A stretch of 64,000 nt of DNA from positions 8,556,001 through 8,620,000 of the forward strand of contig NZ_CP042997.1 of the NCBI RefSeq assembly GCF_008087625.1, read 5' to 3'. This document shows, one piece after another, positions 62,152-64,000 of this stretch. Source of the DNA: Aquisphaera giovannonii. GTDB lineage: Bacteria > Planctomycetota > Planctomycetia > Isosphaerales > Isosphaeraceae. Position numbers and translations under genes: made by a program. Under the pieces are notes generated by a model. It did no database searches. It was not told the DNA's origin and was given only the letters and a program-made list of their open reading frames with translations. Positions within the stretch are counted from its first letter, which is position 1. Each line of letters begins with the position of its first letter.

Positions 62152-63936
62152 ATGACGACCCTGCAACAAGACAGGACGACCAATCCGCGGCGGCAGCCTC
62201 CGCATCGGATGTTCAAGCCCCCCGAGTGGCATTGGACGGACGCCGGCGAGGTCGGCTGGTGGTGTCGCGGCCCCTGGCGCGACACGCTCCTCGGCCCCGA
62301 CGGCCTCCGGCTGGAGCAATGGCGGGCGGAGGGGCGGCTCTCCACGGTGAAATCCGGCCCCCATCGCGTCGTCTACCGGGTGGACCTGCCCGAGGGGCCC
62401 ATCTTCATCAAGCACTACCTCGTGCCCGACTACCGGGCGATGTTCCGCCAGTGGTTCCGCCGCGGCAAGGGCCGCAACGAGGGCAAGCGGTCCGAGCTCC
62501 TCCGCTCGATCGGCGTGCCGACGATCTACCCGATCGCCCTGGGCGAGCGTCGGAAGCGGAAGTTCCTCTTCGAGAACTACCTGGTCACCTGGGAGATCCC
62601 CGGCTCGCTCGCCCTCGACGAGTTCCTGGAGGGGCACCTGCACGAGCTGCCGGAGCCCGGCCGCTCCCGGGTCCGTCAGCGGATCGCCAGGGAGCTCGGC
62701 GTGCTCACCGCCAGGCTCCACAACCACGGCCTGACTCACATCGACTTCCACCCGGGGAACGTCCTGATCCGCCTCGAGGGCGGCGACCGCGTCGAGCTGA
62801 GCATGATCGACCTGGACGCGCTGCGGCAGTCGAAGCGGCTGACCTGGAAGCAGGCCCAGCGGAACCTGGCGCTGCTGGATCATTACTTCTGGGTGCGGAG
62901 CAGCCGGGTCGAGCGGCATCGGTTCGTCAGGGCCTACCTGGAGGCCCGGGAGGGCGAGACGCCCGACCCGCGGCGGTTCGCCCGGGGCATCGAGGAGATG
63001 ACGCGGGCCTGGGCCGAGCGGCTCTGGAGGCGATGGGGCCGCCGCTGCCGCTCCACCAACAAGTATTTCCGCGTCCACCCGGGCCGGGGGACCTGGGCGG
63101 TCGCGGCGCAGGACGTGGAGCCGGCCCAGGTCGAGGCCCTGCTCGCCGACCCCGACGCCCCGTTCCGCGGCGAGGGGGCGGCGATCCTCAAGGACTCGAG
63201 GACGACCACCGTCGCCGAGGCCAATATGTCCGTCGCCGGGGAGCCGACGCGCGTGGTCTACAAGCGGTTCAACCGCAAGAAGTGGATCGACCCCTGGCTC
63301 AACCTGTTCCGCCCCTCGCGCGCCTGGCGGTCCTGGCAGGCCGGCCAGGACCTCTGCAGCCGGGGGATCCCGACGCCCAGGAACCTGCTCTTCGTGTCCC
63401 GGAAGCGGCGCTTCCTCACCCACCCGTTCTCGTGGTTCCTGCCGCACGAGACCTACCTCGCCACGATCAAGGAGGACGGGGTCCAGCCCCTCTCCCGCTA
63501 CATCCGGACGGTCCTGCCGGCCCTGCCGCCGGAGGACCGCCGCCGCCGCGTCCGGCGCCTCAACGACGAGCTGGCCCGGCTCATCCGCGACCTCCACGAC
63601 CGCTCGCTCTCGCATCGCGACCTGAAGGCCTCGAACATCCTGATCCGCCTCGACCCGTCCGGGCACGGCGAGCTGCTGAGCCTCATCGACCTGGTCGGCG
63701 TCCGCCTGATCACCCCCGTCCCCCGTGGACGGCGGGTCCAGAACCTGGCCCGGCTCAGCCTGAGCCTGGCGCACGCACCGGGCCGGACGCGAACCGAGAC
63801 GCTGCGATTCCTCCGCGCGTACCTCCCCTGGGGGCTCTCCCCCCTGTCCGACTGGAAGGGCCTCTGGCGCGACGTGCAGGCGGCCATCTCGGCGAAGCAG
63901 GAACGCAACCACCGACGCGGACGCCCGCTCTCCTGA
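62152..63936 (+). CDS. Tandem lipopolysaccharide-kinase-like (Kdo/InaA family) protein
   Basis: 594 aa from the ATG at 62152 (AGGA upstream). Two small kinase folds lie in one chain. The first (about 60-260) has VYRVDLPEGPIFIKHYLVPD for the ATP lysine, LTHIDFHPGNVLIRLEG (about 199) as catalytic loop and MIDLDALR as metal-binding segment. The second (about 345-560) has VVYKRFNRKKW, LSHRDLKASNILIRLD (about 488) and LIDLVGVRL. Both keep Lys, the catalytic Asp and Asn, so both could be active. The family phosphorylates Kdo or heptose in lipopolysaccharide cores. With the glycosyltransferase before it, it probably modifies a cell-envelope glycan. Two in-line domains are unusual, as most members have one. 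Confidence 0.85.
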   Translation: MTTLQQDRTTNPRRQPPHRMFKPPEWHWTDAGEVGWWCRGPWRDTLLGPDGLRLEQWRAEGRLSTVKSGPHRVVYRVDLPEGPIFIKHYLVPDYRAMFRQWFRRGKGRNEGKRSELLRSIGVPTIYPIALGERRKRKFLFENYLVTWEIPGSLALDEFLEGHLHELPEPGRSRVRQRIARELGVLTARLHNHGLTHIDFHPGNVLIRLEGGDRVELSMIDLDALRQSKRLTWKQAQRNLALLDHYFWVRSSRVERHRFVRAYLEAREGETPDPRRFARGIEEMTRAWAERLWRRWGRRCRSTNKYFRVHPGRGTWAVAAQDVEPAQVEALLADPDAPFRGEGAAILKDSRTTTVAEANMSVAGEPTRVVYKRFNRKKWIDPWLNLFRPSRAWRSWQAGQDLCSRGIPTPRNLLFVSRKRRFLTHPFSWFLPHETYLATIKEDGVQPLSRYIRTVLPALPPEDRRRRVRRLNDELARLIRDLHDRSLSHRDLKASNILIRLDPSGHGELLSLIDLVGVRLITPVPRGRRVQNLARLSLSLAHAPGRTRTETLRFLRAYLPWGLSPLSDWKGLWRDVQAAISAKQERNHRRGRPLS

Positions 63937-63958
63937 CCCCGGCTAAGAGGGCCCGAGC

Positions 63959-64000
63959 GTGATCGAGCCATCCCCGACCCCCAGGCGGCGCGCAGGCGAG
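63959..64000 (+). CDS. Possible start of the next gene, cut by the window edge
   Basis: A GTG at 63959 begins an open frame (VIEPSPTPRRRAGE) 22 bp after the kinase stop, with AAGAGG about 8 nt before it. Fourteen codons are too few to judge; it is listed only because the spacing suits an operon continuation. Confidence 0.2.
   Translation, partial: MIEPSPTPRRRAGE

Overview
This window is chromosomal DNA of very high G+C content, very probably from a planctomycete of the Isosphaeraceae (Singulisphaera/Aquisphaera/Tautonia-like). Three signs point there. Three large surface proteins carry an N-terminal LEPR-XLL-type motif. There is a DUF1501 plus DUF1549/DUF1553 pair. Eukaryote-like Ser/Thr kinases are fused to large sensory regions, and there are giant beta-rich membrane-anchored proteins. 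Third codon positions are almost all G or C, so long spurious reading frames (over 2,000 codons) lie antisense to the real genes.

Layout. 1-2236 (-): C-terminally truncated HrpB helicase. 2284-4113 (-): secreted cyclophilin with a LEPR-XLL-type motif. 4377-8441 (+): Ser/Thr kinase with an extracytoplasmic beta-helix-like region, preceded by a TATAAT box and a hairpin. 8447-9589 (-): shortened MnmE-like GTPase. 9770-10737 (+): EVE-domain and VOC proteins. 10762-10980 (-): small protein. 11847-12431 (+): Imm21-like protein in a gene-poor patch that also holds a 14-bp palindrome and two inverted copies of a hairpin repeat. 13206-17915 (-): kinase-WD40-TPR protein, with a small gene just upstream. 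18320-18640 (-): relic of a Mu/TnsB-type transposase. 18708-18950 (-): small gene with a hairpin behind it.

19634-22284 (-): ROK sugar kinase and SIS sugar-phosphate isomerase, almost touching, with a radical SAM gene upstream. 22477-24696 (+): polytopic glycosyltransferase-like protein. 24837-37814 (+): a FecR-like/HEAT membrane protein followed by two huge proteins built from three signal peptide-beta-rich-TM units. The last two units are fused in one 2,405-aa frame. 38107-46653 (+): 2,848-aa DUF11-repeat protein. 46802-49790 (-): DUF1501 and DUF1549/1553 genes. 50042-54256 (-): ABC exporter with a coiled-coil insertion, AIM24-family protein and aldo/keto reductase. 54769-60747 (+): 1,992-aa CotH/lamin-tail/PA14/PKD surface protein. 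60971-63936 (+): glycosyltransferase and double Kdo-kinase-like protein, probably for envelope polysaccharide.

Much of the window concerns the cell surface: LEPR-XLL exported proteins, membrane-anchored giants, envelope glycan enzymes and transmembrane kinases. The best candidate for an undescribed system is 24837-37814. The most striking non-coding signal is the inverted repeat pair at 12821-13073, whose hairpin stems differ by compensatory changes. I saw no rRNA, tRNA, CRISPR array or intact insertion sequence.
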